DNA from: Eriocheir sinensis | Lineage: Eukaryota; Arthropoda; Malacostraca; Decapoda; Varunidae | DNA: 64,000 nt | Assembly: GCF_024679095.1 (NCBI RefSeq) | Contig: NW_026111776.1 | Location: 846,049-910,048, forward strand | Reading direction: 5' to 3' | Part shown: piece by piece, positions 30,200 to 44,395 of the stretch | Layout: the number at the start of each line of letters is the position of its first letter | How positions within the stretch are numbered: position 1 is the stretch's first letter | Translations under genes and position numbers: made by a program | The notes under the pieces: model-generated | Databases searched by the model: none | What the model saw: the letters and a program-made list of their open reading frames with translations, nothing else | What the model was told of the DNA's origin: nothing

Positions 30200-31545
30200 C
30201 CTTCATCAATCTGTTCCCTTCTCTTTCGCTTCCCTTTTCCTCCTCACTCCTTTCGTCTTCCTCTTCTTCCCTCTTTTTTTTTCCTTCTCCTTTTTCTTCC
30301 ACACAGTTGTTCGTCTACTCAGCTTTCCCTCTCCTTCTTCGTCCTTGGGTGTAACGGCCCCACCTTTTCCAGTCTACAGCTTTTCTTCACTATCCTTCTT
30401 TCCATTTCCAGTAACCTCACTAATTATCCCCCTTCCTTTTCATCGTTTTTTCTTGTTTGTTCCTACTTGAAGCTTCTTTATATCCCTTTTCTAGCTATTT
30501 TATTTTTCCCTTTTGCTTTCCGAATGTCGTATGTTCTTGCACCGTTCCCCTTTCAGATTTAATTTTAGTTTCTTTATCAATATTGGCATTGCTTCCTTTC
30601 CTCGTCTTTTTCTTCACTCTCCTTCTATTTTTCCTCCTTATTCTTCGTTCATGCAGTTAGATTTCGTTCCTTTCTCTTCCTTTTCATTCCTTTATGTTCC
30701 CTTCGCTTCTCTTCATTTCCCTACCCGTCACATCCCATTGCGTCCCGTCACTTCCCATCCCATTCTGTTCTATCTCTCCCAGTCACTTCGCTTAACCCTC
30801 CATCCTTGTTCTTCTTTCATGCAGTTAAATTTAGTTCCTTTCTCTTCCTTTACATTCCTTTACGTTCCCTTCGCTTCTCTTCATTTCCCTACCCGTCACA
30901 TCCCATTGCGTCCCGTCACTTCCCATCCCATTCTGTTCTATCTCTCCCTATCACTTCGCTTAACCCTCCATCCTTCAGGCTCTCCCTCCTGAACCCGAGA
31001 TCTTTACATTCTGCATCTTAATCCAATTACTCTTCGTGTCCCTTTTCCGGAGACCCTTGTTCTTCCTTTTCCCTTGCCCGCGCTATCTTCAGCATCTCAT
31101 ATCTTTTTCGTTTTAGGATTTGCTACTAAGAATTTTTTTTTTTTACCAACTTCGTCTTCTGGTGCTCTGTTCATTCATTTTCCATCTTCTTCATTTTCCT
31201 CTGTCTTCTATTATTGCCTCTTCCTGTCTTCTTCCAGCCACACCTTCCTTTTCCTCCACTCCCCTTCTTCCTTCTTTTTTTCCTCTTCTTCCTTCTCCTC
31301 CTCATCCTCCTCCTCCTACTTCAATTCATTCTTCTACTATAAACTTATCCGGTCGTTTAGGTTTTACCCACCATTATTCCTCCATATTAACATCATTATT
31401 CAATCTGTTTCCCTTCTCTCTCGCCTCCCTTTTCCTCCTCAATCCTTTCGTCTTTCTCTTCTTTCCCTTTTTTCCTCCTCCTCCTCCTCCTCCTCCTCTT
31501 TCTTCTACAGAGTTGCTCGTCTGGTTCACTTCCCAACTCCTTCTC
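30200..31545. repeat. Diverged duplicated segment, copies at 30200-30345 and 31395-31545
   Basis: Both copies carry caatctgttcccttctct-tcgc-tcccttttcctcctca-tcctttcgtctt-ctcttc. A CCT-rich run and tttcttc-acag-gttg-tcgtct follow. They are direct repeats about 1.2 kb apart, with the 168 bp duplication lying between them. Confidence 0.7.
30648..30976. repeat. Tandem duplication, 168 bp x 2
   Basis: Copies starting at 30648 and 30816 (ttcatgcagttaga / ttcatgcagttaaa) are nearly identical for about 160 bp. Since 168 is a multiple of 3, frames stay open across both. No protein family is recognised. Confidence 0.93.
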
Positions 31546-33543
<1,998 letters not shown>

Positions 33544-34089
33544 TTGAGACGCCGTGGGGTCAGGTCACGCTCGGGTTCGCTCCGTGATATTGGACACTGT
33601 GTGGAAGCAGAACGATATTTCTTCTTATCCTCCACACGTTGGGATTACCATCGCTTCCTGGGAGCTGTGCAGTGGACAAGTAGCGCACAGGAAGTACTGT
33701 GTGTGTGTGTGTGTGTGTGTGCCCTTACACAACCTTGGAAACTCGCCCCTCTGTGCTCCATTGCCCTCACGCGGGACGGAGCCTGTGGACAGTGAAGTGT
33801 TTAGTGGCGCAAGAACGACCACCAACGAGCGAAAAAATTAGCTTCCGAGATCTGTGAAACATTCTTTCTATCAAAGTGTTCAAGCGTGTGGAAAAACTAC
33901 ACAATAGTGAACAGTGAGAGGCAACTCCACGAAACACGCTGACCTCACCTCGCCCAGAGCTGTAAATCCCCTGGGACAGGGCCCCTCGGAAACAGGCCGC
34001 GCCCGCCCCTCGCATTCCAATTCGAGATTAGAGACACCCCCATCCCACCCTGACCTGACCTCTCGTGCGCATCGACCCACACCACCATC
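33544..34089 (+). other. 5' untranslated region of the CR1/jockey-like element
   Basis: This stretch runs from the end of the (GA)n tract to the ORF1 start. It contains a 25 bp (TG)n tract at about 33697-33721 and CpG-rich blocks. LINEs of this type normally carry an internal Pol II promoter here, but I cannot point to a specific element. Confidence 0.55.
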
Positions 34090-35358
34090 ATGGCCTCCCT
34101 CACTCTCACTGAGGCCCCCCACCAGCATCAGCAAATTGCCTGGGCAGGACAGTCAGGCTATCCTGGGGCAAAATATTGCTGTGTGTGCAGCTACTCTGTC
34201 CGTGTGAAGCCCTCCACGGCCTGCAGCCAGCCAGACTGTCCAAACCTGGCCTGCGCAGACTGCTTCAATGAAGGCCCTTTCTGCTGCTCCACGACTGAGG
34301 GACTGAGGCGAGCAGCCGGCATTCCTCACCCCGTCACCTACGCGGCCGCTGAAGATACACCGCCCAGCACGCCAGCAGCCCCCCAGCCCGACCCGCTCGC
34401 CCCACAACCACCAATTGAAACGGAGGACAGCGCCGTCAGGGAGGATCTTCTCTCCAACCCGCCTGAAGGCCTTGTTGACATCATTCTCCGACTAAGGAAT
34501 GAGGTACACGGCCTTAAGTGCATTGTGGAGACATATCGGGCGCGGAGTGAAAGAACGAGGAAACAAAGAGAAGCCTTGGTTGAAACCGTCAGCTCCATGG
34601 ACTCCCTGGCACAAGCTGAACAGGAAACCCCCATCCCTCCCCCCACCACACAAGCCACAAGTGCCCTGCCAAGTAAAATTGACCAGGACTGGCAGGAGGT
34701 GTGCTCCTCCCACCCCAGGTGGCGCGGCTGGTGGGAATCAGGGAAGCCTAGAGCACTGAGGAAGGTGACTCACGACCCCCCAGAAGACGCCGAGACAGCC
34801 CCACCCCCTCGCCGCCGGCCGGGCCAACCCACCCAGGCCACACAGACCCCCCCGCCCTCTGTCAGAAACAGAAACCCCCCCTCTCCCAGCCGATCCACTC
34901 CTCCTACCCCCTCCCGTCCTCCCCGCCACCATCACCACTACAACCGAGGACGCGGAGACACACCACGGCACACACACCATCGCCCCCAACCCCTCTGGAC
35001 TCAGGCCTCACCACCCTTCTGTGGCAGGTGCCGTCAGCGCGGCCACACAGTTAATCACTGCTCTGAGACCATCTGCGACTTCTGTGGCCGACGTGGGCAC
35101 CTCGCTGACCAGTGTCGCAAGAGGCAGGCAGAAGCAAAGCGAAGTCTAGAGTGTGCGTATTGCCAGCGGCGAGGACACACCGATGACGAGTGTTACGCTC
35201 GAGCCGCCGACATCAGACAGGAACGACTGCTTCGAGCAATCCTGTCTGAACACCAGCCACCCATCACCCAGCCTGCTCCCTACCAGCAAGCGGTGCACGC
35301 CCCGCCCTACCCATCCTGGCCTCATCCCCCGCACACTCCCCTTCCGCTGATCCGATAA
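34090..35358 (+). CDS. Retrotransposon ORF1 (Gag-like nucleic-acid-binding protein), 422 aa
   Basis: ORF1 proteins of LINEs bind the element RNA and form the ribonucleoprotein. Residues 30-66 form a Cys-rich module (CCVC, then C, C, C-x2-C and FCC), resembling the PHD-like finger found in some CR1-type ORF1s. Residues of about 127-168 are charged and helix-prone (coiled-coil candidate). A Pro/Arg/His-rich linker occupies about 235-300. Three perfect CX2CX4HX4C zinc knuckles follow at 311-324, 329-342 and 355-368. A Pro-rich tail ends the protein. The start is the ATG at 34090, in the context ccatcATGG. The frame is intact with no stop, unlike ORF2. It ends in TAA at 35356-35358, and ORF2 continues in the same frame directly afterwards. 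The PHD-like label is inference; the three zinc knuckles are directly visible. Confidence 0.88.
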   Translation: MASLTLTEAPHQHQQIAWAGQSGYPGAKYCCVCSYSVRVKPSTACSQPDCPNLACADCFNEGPFCCSTTEGLRRAAGIPHPVTYAAAEDTPPSTPAAPQPDPLAPQPPIETEDSAVREDLLSNPPEGLVDIILRLRNEVHGLKCIVETYRARSERTRKQREALVETVSSMDSLAQAEQETPIPPPTTQATSALPSKIDQDWQEVCSSHPRWRGWWESGKPRALRKVTHDPPEDAETAPPPRRRPGQPTQATQTPPPSVRNRNPPSPSRSTPPTPSRPPRHHHHYNRGRGDTPRHTHHRPQPLWTQASPPFCGRCRQRGHTVNHCSETICDFCGRRGHLADQCRKRQAEAKRSLECAYCQRRGHTDDECYARAADIRQERLLRAILSEHQPPITQPAPYQQAVHAPPYPSWPHPPHTPLPLIR

Positions 35359-35361
35359 GGC

Positions 35362-38233
35362 GATACGGACACCAGCGGCCTCAAGATTCTGTCCGCCAAC
35401 GTACGAGGCTTTAGGACCAACATCGTGGGCTGACACACGCCTTTGTCCTCAAGCACCACATCGACATAGTGGTGACAGTGGAGACCTTCCTGGACGACAC
35501 ATGTGCCACCACCTGTGATAAGATCCCCGGGTACTCGCACTGGGCCAGACGAGACCGCCACACAGGACAGGGGGGAGGCATTGCTGTTTGCCACCGAAAC
35601 GGCCTGCAGATGGACGCCCTCACCACAGACACTCCCCTGGATATGGAGATGATGTTCCTCCGCATCAGTCTCGAGGACAGGAGCGCTCTGCTACTCTGTG
35701 CCATGTACCGGCCACAGTGGCAAGGCAGCGCCCCCCTCACCTACCTCACAGAGCACCTGGACGACCTTATGGCTGCCCACAGCTGTCAGTACGCGATGGT
35801 TGTGGGCGACCTAAATCAACACCTGGTGGCGAGGGCCTTCACCGAGCTCACAGCGGTGCATGGATTGCACAACCATGTTGAGTTCCAGACACATCAGAGA
35901 GGAGGCTCCTGGACCCTGTGCTCACAGACCTGCCGAGTGACTGCGTGCTGTGCTGCCCACTAGACCGTGTGGGCAGTTCCGACCACAATGCCATACTCAC
36001 CACCATCAGCCTGGCCCCAGCGCGTGAAGAGGAACACCAGCGAGTCATCTGGCTGTGGGACCGCGCGGACTGGACGGCTGCAAGGCAGGCCCTGGCAGCG
36101 ACTGCTTGGGGCACAGTCCTTAACGGTGACCCACAACATGACGTCTCCGCCCTCACCACTGTCCTCAATACCGTCCAGCAGCAACACGTCCACCACCGCA
36201 CCTACTCATCCAGCCCAAAAGACCAGCCTTGGTTCGGGTACAGGTGCCGTATTGCAGCCGAAAGGAAATACAAGGCTTGGACAAGATATAAAAGACACCC
36301 CACGCAGGAAAATAAGGCCCAACACAGACGAGCCTGAATAAATATGACGAGGACAGCAAAGTGGGCAATAGTAAGGTGGGACGCCGACAGGAGGAGAAAG
36401 CTGTCCTCTAACCAAACCGACCAGAAACAGTGGTGGGGGCTGGTGAAGGAACAGCAAGGCCATACCCCCCAGGAACGTATCCCGCCCCTGAGGAAACCTG
36501 ACGGAGACCTGGCCATCACCAGCCGGGAAAAGGCTGACCTGCTGGCCTGTCACTTCAGTCAAAAGATGACAACCCAGGAGCCAGACAGGCAGCCGCCCAC
36601 CCTCCCCCAACTCATCGCCTCAAGACTAGAGAATGTGCTATCTCTGAGGACGCTGTCAGGAGACATCTGAGGGGCGTCAACACCAGGAAGGCGCCAGGCC
36701 CTGACAGCGTCAGTCCATACTTACTGCGGCGATGCTCCGATGAGCTCACCAGCCCCCTCGCCCAGATCTTCCGGCGATGCCTGCAGAACGGGGACAGGCC
36801 TGCACAGTGGAAGGAGGCCAGAGTCACACCCGTACACAAGAAAAAATCCAGGTCCGAGCCAGGCAATTACAGGCCAATATCACTCCTCCCAATCATCAGC
36901 AAGATATTTGAGAGGATCATCGGGGAGCAATTGACATCCTTCCTCGAGGAAAACCACCTGCAGTCACCGAAGCAGTTTGGTTTTCGGAAGGGCCGCTCTA
37001 CCTCAGACCTCCTCCTTCTCCTCTCAAAGTCCTGGCATGACGCCCTTGATGACGGCCACCCCTCTCTCGTGATTGCCCTGGATATAGCTGGCGCGTTCGA
37101 CTCCGTTTGGCACCGCGGTCTGACGGCGAAGCTACAGCAACTAGGCATCACGGGGGACCTGCTGCGCCTGCTCTCAAACTACCTGTTAGGCAGGAGCCTC
37201 CACGTAGCAGTCAACGGAAGCACCTCGACCAGCTTCCCGGTGGAGGCCTCCGTTCCACAGGGGTCCGTCCTTGGACCTATTCTGTGGAACATATACTTTA
37301 ACGACCTCCTGCAAACCATCCAGGCAGCAAGCGCTTACTCCGACGACTGCACCTCTCCAGAACATACACGAGGGAGGAAGCCCAGGACGTGATAGAGTTC
37401 GTCAACAGACAGTTGGCAGACATAATGGCCTGGGGAAAGAGGTGGCAAGTCAGGTTTGCCCCTGACAAAACCCAGGCCATGGTAATATCACGTTCTCGGG
37501 AGGACGCGAGGCAACTCCACGGCAGACTGAGATTCGGGAATGACACCATCCCTCTGCAGTCCAGCGTCGACATCCTGGGCGTGGAGGTGGACTCCCAGCT
37601 GCGGTTTGACCGTCACCTTGAAAGGGTGGCGCAAAAAGCCTCCCAGAAGGTGAACCTCCTGCGCCGCATGAAGAACCTCCTCGATGCTGAGGGCCTGAAC
37701 ACCCTCTATAAGGCACAAGTCCGTCCAGTGATGGAGTATGCACCGCTCACCTGGATGGCCAGCGCCCGCTGCCACCTCAACCTGCTAGACAAGGTGCAGA
37801 GGAGGGCTGAACGCCTCATCAACGGCACCCAGCACCACCGACCGAGCCAGTGGGAGACACAGCGACAACAACAACAACAACAACACCCACACGAAGGAAG
37901 GGCAAGACCAGCCACGAACCAGCTGAATAGCCTGGAGCACCGTCGCCGCGTCGCTGCCCTGACGGTGCTACCTAAGGCAAAAGTGGGCCTAGTGCCCCAC
38001 CTGACGGCCCTGAGGGCTACCTGGAGGAGGTCTGAGCGCAGCACGAGAACGGTGATGAGCAACGCCTCCTCCTGGAAGTGCCAATGGCCCGCTCCAGCAC
38101 CCACCAACGTGCCTTCTCCATCGCAGCGGTGGTGTGGTGGAACAACCTCACTGCTGATGTGGATGTGACACAACTGTCCACTCAGCAGATGAAGGTTGCG
38201 TCCCACAGGTGGCTACTCCTACACCCACCGTAA
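35362..38233 (+). pseudogene. Retrotransposon ORF2 (endonuclease plus reverse transcriptase), broken
   Basis: The protein starts with an apurinic-type endonuclease domain: LKILSANVRGFR, then GGGIAVC (about 35570), VVGDLN (about 35800) and the catalytic GSSDHNA at about 35972. The RT follows: RKAPGPDSVSP (about 36685), NYRPISLLPIISKIFERII (about 36865), FGFRKGRSTSDLL (about 36978), LDIAGAFDSVWH (about 37078), SVPQGSVLGPILWNIY (about 37251) and the active-site box at 37336-37347. The tail ends in WLLLHPP-TAA at 38231-38233. Lesions seen are frame changes near 35430, 35905, 36642, 37350 and 38035, and an in-frame TGA at 36335-36337. The active-site box reads YSDD rather than the usual YADD. The copy as written cannot move on its own. 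Confidence 0.87.
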
Positions 38234-38386
38234 ATATGTATATATATAATTGTATAATATATTGTATAATAATTGTATAATATAATCGGCAGAAGCTTTT
38301 AAATAGCTCCCCAACGGTCGGGGGAACTTTAGCATAGACAAATAATACTGCCATGTACTAATGTACTGAACACGTTTAAATAAAAA

Positions 38387-38552
<166 letters not shown>

Positions 38553-39611
38553 CCATTTCCGTGTCTCAGTGGGCTGCCGCACAATCGCCCGCTCGGATGA
38601 ATGTCAAATAAGGAAGAAAAGGAATGTGTGTGTGTGGCGGACAAGACAGGAGGAGGAGGAGGAGGAGAAGGGGAAGAAGAAACGTGGAATCATGGAAGAC
38701 CAGAAGAGATAAATCCAGTATCCTTACATAACAAGGCTGCCTGTTTTTTGTTTTTGTTTTTATTTAGGGAGTTCGTCAGGTTCTTTAGTGCCTTCAAAAC
38801 AAACAGAGACAGACACAGAAACAGACAGACAGACAGACTAAAAAAAATCATCTGTTTCCATTTTTTTCATAGATTTCTTATTTTATTCATTTTTTCTTAA
38901 CTTTTTCCTTCTCCTTATCGTTATCATTCGCTATACATACATGTGGAAGGCTTAGTTTAGTCAGTGTTTCTGGTATAGGTGATAGACTAAAAAATAGATC
39001 CACTGTAAAAAGATCAATAATTCCTGCAATGCCTAAGAACAGCTAAATGGATGTTGATATGTTATGCTTGTGTTTTAGTGTTCTAGTAAAGTTGATTGAG
39101 TAAAGCGCAACGATATAACGGACGATGTAGTTTTTTTTCCAGTGGCGGATGACTTCGAAAAAAAAATCCTACCACTGTCTTTCCTGCCTCGCCTCGCTGT
39201 AACATCTTAACTGTTATTTCTACTCCTCAGGTTAGTTTATAGCTCAGAAAAAGCGCAGAATAATCGACGTTGCTGTAATTGATCAGGTGTTAAAATACCT
39301 GCATCATATTCTCCTGCCTTCGTCTCATTTCCAAGGTAACGAAGGTGAAAAAGAGTTGATCATTCCTTGTTATTGTTAGTTAGTAGTTAGTAGTGGTTAG
39401 TATTTGCAAGAGGAGGAGGAGGAGGAGGAGAAGGAGTAACTATGGATAGTGGGAAAAAGTTAAGGATATGGAAAAAAAAGGAAAATGACAAGAGGAAATG
39501 AATTAGAAATGAATCGAAAAATGAATCTAGGAAAAATAAAATAATGAAGACAGACGATTTTCTAGTGTATATATGTCTGCCTATCTGTCTGTATGTCTGT
39601 CCCTATTTTTT

Positions 39612-39613
<2 letters not shown>
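38553..39613. other. Intergenic stretch
   Basis: Short GGA and CAGA runs only. No gene recognised. Confidence 0.6.
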
Positions 39614-41094
<1,481 letters not shown>

Positions 41095-42330
41095 CAGGTA
41101 TTTCTTTTTATTAACTTGTATGCTGTATTTTTTGTGCTTTTCTTATTCCAGTCTATAACTAACTAATCTATTCTGCGTTCCTTATTTTTTCTAGTTTTTT
41201 TATTATTAACTTCTATGAATGTCTTTTTTAGTGCTTTTCTTGTTCCAATTTATAACTAACTAGTCAATTTTTATTTCCTAATATTTTCTAGTTATTTCTT
41301 TTAATGAACTTCTGTGTTTTTCTCTTTTGGTGCTTTTCTTATTCCAATTTATAAGTAACTAATATATTCTTCTTTCCATATTTTTCTATTTACTTCTTTT
41401 TATTAACTTCTATGCTCGTCTTTTTGGTACTTTTCTTATTCCAATCTATAACTAACTAATCTGGGTTTTTTTCTTATATTTTCTAGTTATTTCTTTTCAT
41501 TATCTTCTATGCCTGTCTTTTTGGTTCTTTTCTTATTCCAATCTATAACTAACTAATCTATTCCTCGTTCCTTATAATATCTAGTTATTTCTTTTTATCA
41601 ACTTTTATGCTCGTCTTTTTGGTATTTTTCTTATTCCAATCTATAACTAACCAATCTATTCTTCCTATTTCTCCAGGTATTTCTTTTTATTAACTTGTAT
41701 GATTGTCTTTTTGGTACTATTATTGTTCCAATCTTTAACTAACTAATCTATTCTTCGTTCCTTATTTTTCTAGTTATTTCTTTTATTAACCTTTGTGCTC
41801 GTCCTTTTAATGCTTTTCTTATTCCAATTTATAACTAACTAATCTATTCTTCTTTCCATATTTTGTACTTATTTCTTTTTATTAACTTCTATGCCTGTCT
41901 TTTTTGGTGCTGTTCTTATTCCAATGTATAACTAACTAATATATTCTTCGTTCCTTATTTTCGAGGTATTTCTTTTATTAACTTCTATGCTTGTCTTTTT
42001 TGGTTCTTTGCTTATTCCAATCTATAAATAATTAATCTGTTTTTTGCTCTTTATTTTTTCCTATTTACTTCATTTTAGTATTTTGTATGCTTGTCTTGTT
42101 TGGTTCTTTTCTTATTCCAATTTATAACTAACTAATCTATTCCTTCCCCTTTTTTCCAGGTATCTCTTTTTATTATTTATGTGCCTGTTTTTTTTTGTGT
42201 ACTTTTCTTATTCCATTAATAATTAACTAATCTATTCATCGATCCTTATAATTTCTAGTCATCTCTTTTTATTAAATTATATGCTTGTCTTTTTGGTGCT
42301 GTTCTTATTGCACTCTATAACTAAATAATG
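41095..42330. repeat. ~97 bp satellite-like tandem array, about 13 copies
   Basis: The landmark tataactaactaatc recurs at about 41154, 41251, 41350, 41447, 41544, 41642, 41734, 41830, 41927, 42023, 42123, 42218 and 42315, spacing 92-100 bp. Each unit also carries atttctttttattaacttctatg, gtctttttggtgcttttcttattccaat and a ttcgttccttattttcta segment. Units differ by point changes and small indels. No coding potential. Confidence 0.93.
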
Positions 42331-42339
42331 TTGTTACCC

Positions 42340-42800
42340 TCTTGTCGTTCTCGAGCTTTTGAATGTCTTCGAGTAGCATTTCCAGTTCTATGCGCTTGGT
42401 GAGCGTTTTTCCTAAGGAGGAAACACATGGAGGACAACACCATAATATTGACAAGAGAAAATAACAAGAGACTCAAAATGACCGAGGCAGTGCTAATTTA
42501 CACCCATAAACCTGCAATAAACATACAGCATCAACCTGACACGTCACTCCCGACAAAGAGGCAGCAAGCGCCAAGCTAAGCTATGATTGGCTGAGAGCCG
42601 CGCACACTAACGTGCAGGCTCAGCGAGGCAATATATAGCCCCGCCTACCAAAATCCCTCGAAGAAGAAGAAGCAGCTCACTCACTCCTTCTCCTACACCT
42701 GCAAAGAGAACATCTCCTGAAGATGGCCGAATAGGCCGAAAGACGTCTTGAGACATGGATCTCCAATACCTACAACCAAAAGACCGCGCCACAGTGCGTG
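42340..42800 (+). promoter_or_regulatory. Promoter-like segment with CCAAT and TATA boxes and a GGCC hairpin
   Basis: Directly after the satellite, a unique segment contains an inverted CCAAT box (ATTGG at 42586-42590) and a TATA-like ATATATAG at 42631-42638, 41 bp apart. Further on, CTGAAGATGGCCGAATAGGCCGAAA at 42717-42741 can fold as a GGCC/GGCC hairpin. Its flanks CTGANGA and GAAA match the conserved core of hammerhead ribozymes, which occur in the terminal repeats of Penelope-like elements. Clean helices I and III are not evident, so this is only a suggestion. No Penelope ORF was seen. Confidence 0.35.
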
Positions 42801-42849
42801 AAATAGAAAAAACAACTTATAAAGAGAATAGTGCAAAATCTGCTGTTGA

Positions 42850-43262
<413 letters not shown>

Positions 43263-43264
43263 TC

Positions 43265-43400
43265 AATACATTTACATATCACAACTTCCCTGAATATATA
43301 AAAATCCTATAAACAATGAATGGCAGTGGACCCAACACGGATCCCCGCGGAGCGTCATTCATTAGGCTGTCCCGGTCCGATTGCCTTCCGCTGACTGACT
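43265..43400 (-). pseudogene. Possible LINE RT palm remnant
   Basis: On the minus strand, a stretch of about 25 residues reads DAPRGSVLGPLPFIVY (about 43362-43312), matching the conserved VPQGSVLGPLLF-IxY box of LINE RTs. It ends at a TGA near 43285. The remnant sits directly beside the compound AT/AG/GATA microsatellite. The assignment rests on one motif. Confidence 0.5.
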
Positions 43401-43475
43401 GATGACATTATAAAATCATTAGCTCTCTGTAACCATAAGGTAACATGCTCTTTCGGCCACCTCTTCCGATTCTTA

Positions 43476-43552
43476 CAGGAGCAGCGAGTAGTGGGCTTTT
43501 TTATTGTTTCCTTTTGTTGTGCCCTTGTGCTGTGTCCTTTGCTGTAAAAGAA
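43476..43552 (+). repeat. Dispersed repeat copy, partner of 9661-9745
   Basis: The segment aggagcagcgagtagtgggc...tgtgtcctttgctgtaaaag is the inverted partner of the copy at 9661-9745. Confidence 0.6.
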
Positions 43553-43682
43553 ATATAGTAAAATAAATCACTAACCAGCTGTCATACAACCCTAAATAAA
43601 TACACGGGCAAGTAATTATTATACACGAAATACACTTCCCAAAAAGTGAATGACGGAGAAGCCAACCAAGACAAGACCTTCG

Positions 43683-43860
43683 ACTCTCTCCTCCACCATC
43701 CCCACCACCCCCACCACCACCCATCAACCCCCACCACCCCCACCACCACCCATCAACCCCCACCACCAGCACCCCCACCCCACAACCCCCCAACATCACC
43801 CCACTGCCTACCACCATTCCGACCCCCCCCCCCCCCGCACCACCACCCCTCTCAGAAGCA
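43683..43860. repeat. C-rich (CCACCAC/CATCAACC) repeats with a 14 bp C run
   Basis: Two copies of a ~35 bp unit (caccacccccaccaccacccatcaaccc) are followed by looser CCA repeats and a homopolymer C run at about 43825-43838. The minus strand is therefore G-rich and could form G-quadruplexes. Confidence 0.85.
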
Positions 43861-43945
43861 TCACCTCACCGCAGAACAATCCAGGGCGTGGCATTCGCTG
43901 ACGAAACGAAAATATCACAACCTTTAATGGCAATGGTGCTACTGC

Positions 43946-43946
<1 letters not shown>

Positions 43947-43999
<53 letters not shown>
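43947..43999. repeat. (TG)n microsatellite
   Basis: About 53 bp of pure TG ending directly at the telomere-like tract. Confidence 0.95.
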
Positions 44000-44000
<1 letters not shown>

Positions 44001-44002
<2 letters not shown>

Positions 44003-44028
44003 CTAACCTAACCTAACCTAACCTAACC
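44001..44028. repeat. Interstitial telomere-like tract (CCTAA)5
   Basis: Five consecutive cctaa units, plus a partial unit before and after, directly follow the (TG)n tract at 43947-43999. The reverse strand reads (TTAGG)n, the usual arthropod telomere repeat. Confidence 0.8.
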
Positions 44029-44118
44029 CCTGATGCCCCCTAACGAAATCCAGGAACTGGCGTGTTCGTGGATGGTTTATAAGAATCTAGCAAGGGTTTA
44101 CTAGGCACGTCGATCTGA

Positions 44119-44357
44119 AGCTTGAGAATCAATTGTTACCTTTTCATTAGAACAGTCTTGCACTTGTTTGATCTTCCCGTGAGTTTGATAATATAGATAC
44201 ACACTTCTTAACTTATTATTAGAACAGTCTTATTCTTGTTTACTCTTCCCTGGGGTTTAAAAATAGAGAACCACTTGTTAACTAATCTTTATGACTTTCT
44301 TACTCTTGTTTACTCTTCCCGTGGCTTTGAAACTAGAGAACCACTTGTTAAACCTAA
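44119..44357. repeat. ~71 bp degenerate tandem repeat, about 3.4 copies
   Basis: Copies at about 44146, 44218 and 44288 share (att)agaacagtctta-tcttgttta-tcttccc-tggg-tttgaaaata-agaaccacttgttaact. A partial copy precedes them. Confidence 0.75.
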
Positions 44358-44360
44358 TGT

Positions 44361-44395
<35 letters not shown>

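Noticed and set aside
42607..42792. 61-codon minus-strand frame in the promoter-like segment
   Set aside because: Short, no motif, and it overlaps the CCAAT/TATA and hairpin features.
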